From Ignavibacteriaceae bacterium (GTDB lineage: Bacteria; Bacteroidota; Ignavibacteria; Ignavibacteriales; Ignavibacteriaceae): 7,351 nt of DNA. Location of the stretch: NCBI GenBank assembly GCA_025449775.1, contig JANWIS010000073.1:1-7351 (forward strand), read 5' to 3'. Shown here one piece after another: positions 6,985 to 7,351 of the stretch (position 1 is its first letter; every line of letters begins with the position of its first letter). Both the position numbers and the translations under genes were made by a program. The notes beneath the pieces were generated by a model. The model was not told where the DNA came from, made no database searches, and was given only the letters and a program-made list of their open reading frames with translations.

Positions 6985-7351
6985 TTATTTTCGTGTGTCT
7001 GTAAGCACGCGGTAAATTTCATCGGAATGTGGTCCCGAGTATTTGCCAAACAGAGCATTATCTTTGTCAAGCTGTTCCTTTGGAATTGCTTTTTCAAATA
7101 AGGCATTTAATTCGTTATAAAAAGAAAAAAGATTTTCTGAGGTTTCAAATTCAGAGATGATAACCAGATCGCGGCTGTCAGCTCCCCAGAAATGTCTGAG
7201 CACATAAGATCTGAGAACTCTTGGATCGCCGTTTATAACTCCTGCTTGTCTCACCAGCATTTCGTTGAATGCATCTGCATCATCGCCAAGCATTCCATCC
7301 ATTTTATATGTCTGGACATGAACAACATGAAAATCATTTCCATCCTGTGCA
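6985..7351 (-). CDS. Hypothetical protein, C-terminal part (probably exported)
   Basis: The frame enters from the right edge and ends at 6985, giving 122 visible residues. The ATG at 7302 is probably internal, because the frame is open upstream of it and codes for sensible protein (AQDGNDFHVVHVQTYKMDG). The leading Ala-Gln-Asp is typical of the residues just after a signal-peptidase I cleavage site, so the signal peptide may lie directly outside the window; this is an inference. Visible features are a strand with HVVHVQTYK, a segment RHFWGADSRDLVIISEF and a C-terminal KYSGPHSDEIYRVL. The alternation of strands and amphipathic helices recalls small alpha/beta-barrel monooxygenase-like (ABM-type) proteins, but I cannot assign a family or function. 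I have the impression of similar uncharacterised proteins in Bacteroidota and Ignavibacteria, from memory only. A strong terminator follows, so it is transcribed separately from the NRPS-like operon. Confidence 0.75.
   Translation of the reverse strand, partial: AQDGNDFHVVHVQTYKMDGMLGDDADAFNEMLVRQAGVINGDPRVLRSYVLRHFWGADSRDLVIISEFETSENLFSFYNELNALFEKAIPKEQLDKDNALFGKYSGPHSDEIYRVLTDTRK

Noticed and set aside
6877..7101. Plus-strand open frame of 74 codons
   Set aside because: It crosses the minus-strand terminator and the 3' end of the right-edge gene, and its translation shows no recognisable protein features.
6985..7302. ATG at 7302 as the true start of the right-edge gene
   Set aside because: The frame is open to the window edge with plausible protein sequence upstream of this Met and no obvious ribosome-binding site, so the gene most likely begins outside the window.
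1..7351. CRISPR array, tRNA, rRNA or transposase gene
   Set aside because: I saw no regularly spaced long repeats, no cloverleaf-like or rRNA-like sequence, and no DDE, tyrosine or serine recombinase motifs.

Overview
The window is an AT-rich bacterial segment in which every gene I can support lies on the minus strand. Intergenic distances are short and ribosome-binding sites are mixed (one strong, one moderate, others weak or absent). Together with the family resemblance of the right-edge protein and the intergenic repeat motifs, this suggests an uncultured member of the Bacteroidota/Chlorobiota/Ignavibacteriota group. That placement is an impression from memory and is low confidence.

Layout in transcription order, right to left. 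(1) 7351-6985: the 3' end of a gene for a hypothetical, probably exported protein, closed by a textbook intrinsic terminator at 6959-6923. (2) 6922-6703: an upstream region with a possible -10 box, leading into a three-gene operon. The operon encodes a 901-residue NRPS-like protein with adenylation, carrier and thioesterase domains and no condensation domain (6702-3997), a VOC-fold protein with a complete H/E/H/E metal site (3964-3557), and a membrane desaturase or hydroxylase with three histidine boxes (3539-2508). (3) 2507-2204: a 304-base intergenic region with a weak terminator-like hairpin and a composite of REP-like inverted repeats. (4) 2203 to the left edge: a large open frame, at least 734 codons and cut by the window. 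It encodes an N-terminal PD-(D/E)xK nuclease-like domain joined to a NACHT NTPase, the architecture of bacterial NLR-like (Avs/bNACHT-type) anti-phage proteins.

How the genes may work together: the NRPS-like enzyme should activate one amino or related acid, hold it on its carrier domain and release it through a thioesterase whose nucleophile is Cys instead of Ser. In that thioesterase the usual acidic residue is Glu instead of Asp. The VOC protein and the desaturase are tightly spaced behind it and are probable tailoring enzymes. This would be a very small biosynthetic locus with no condensation domain, and I do not recognise its product. The NACHT gene is separated by the repeat-rich gap and is more likely an independent defence gene than part of the pathway.

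The two strongest points for a second look are the Cys/Glu/His thioesterase in its compact operon and the nuclease-NACHT protein, whose sensor half lies outside the window.
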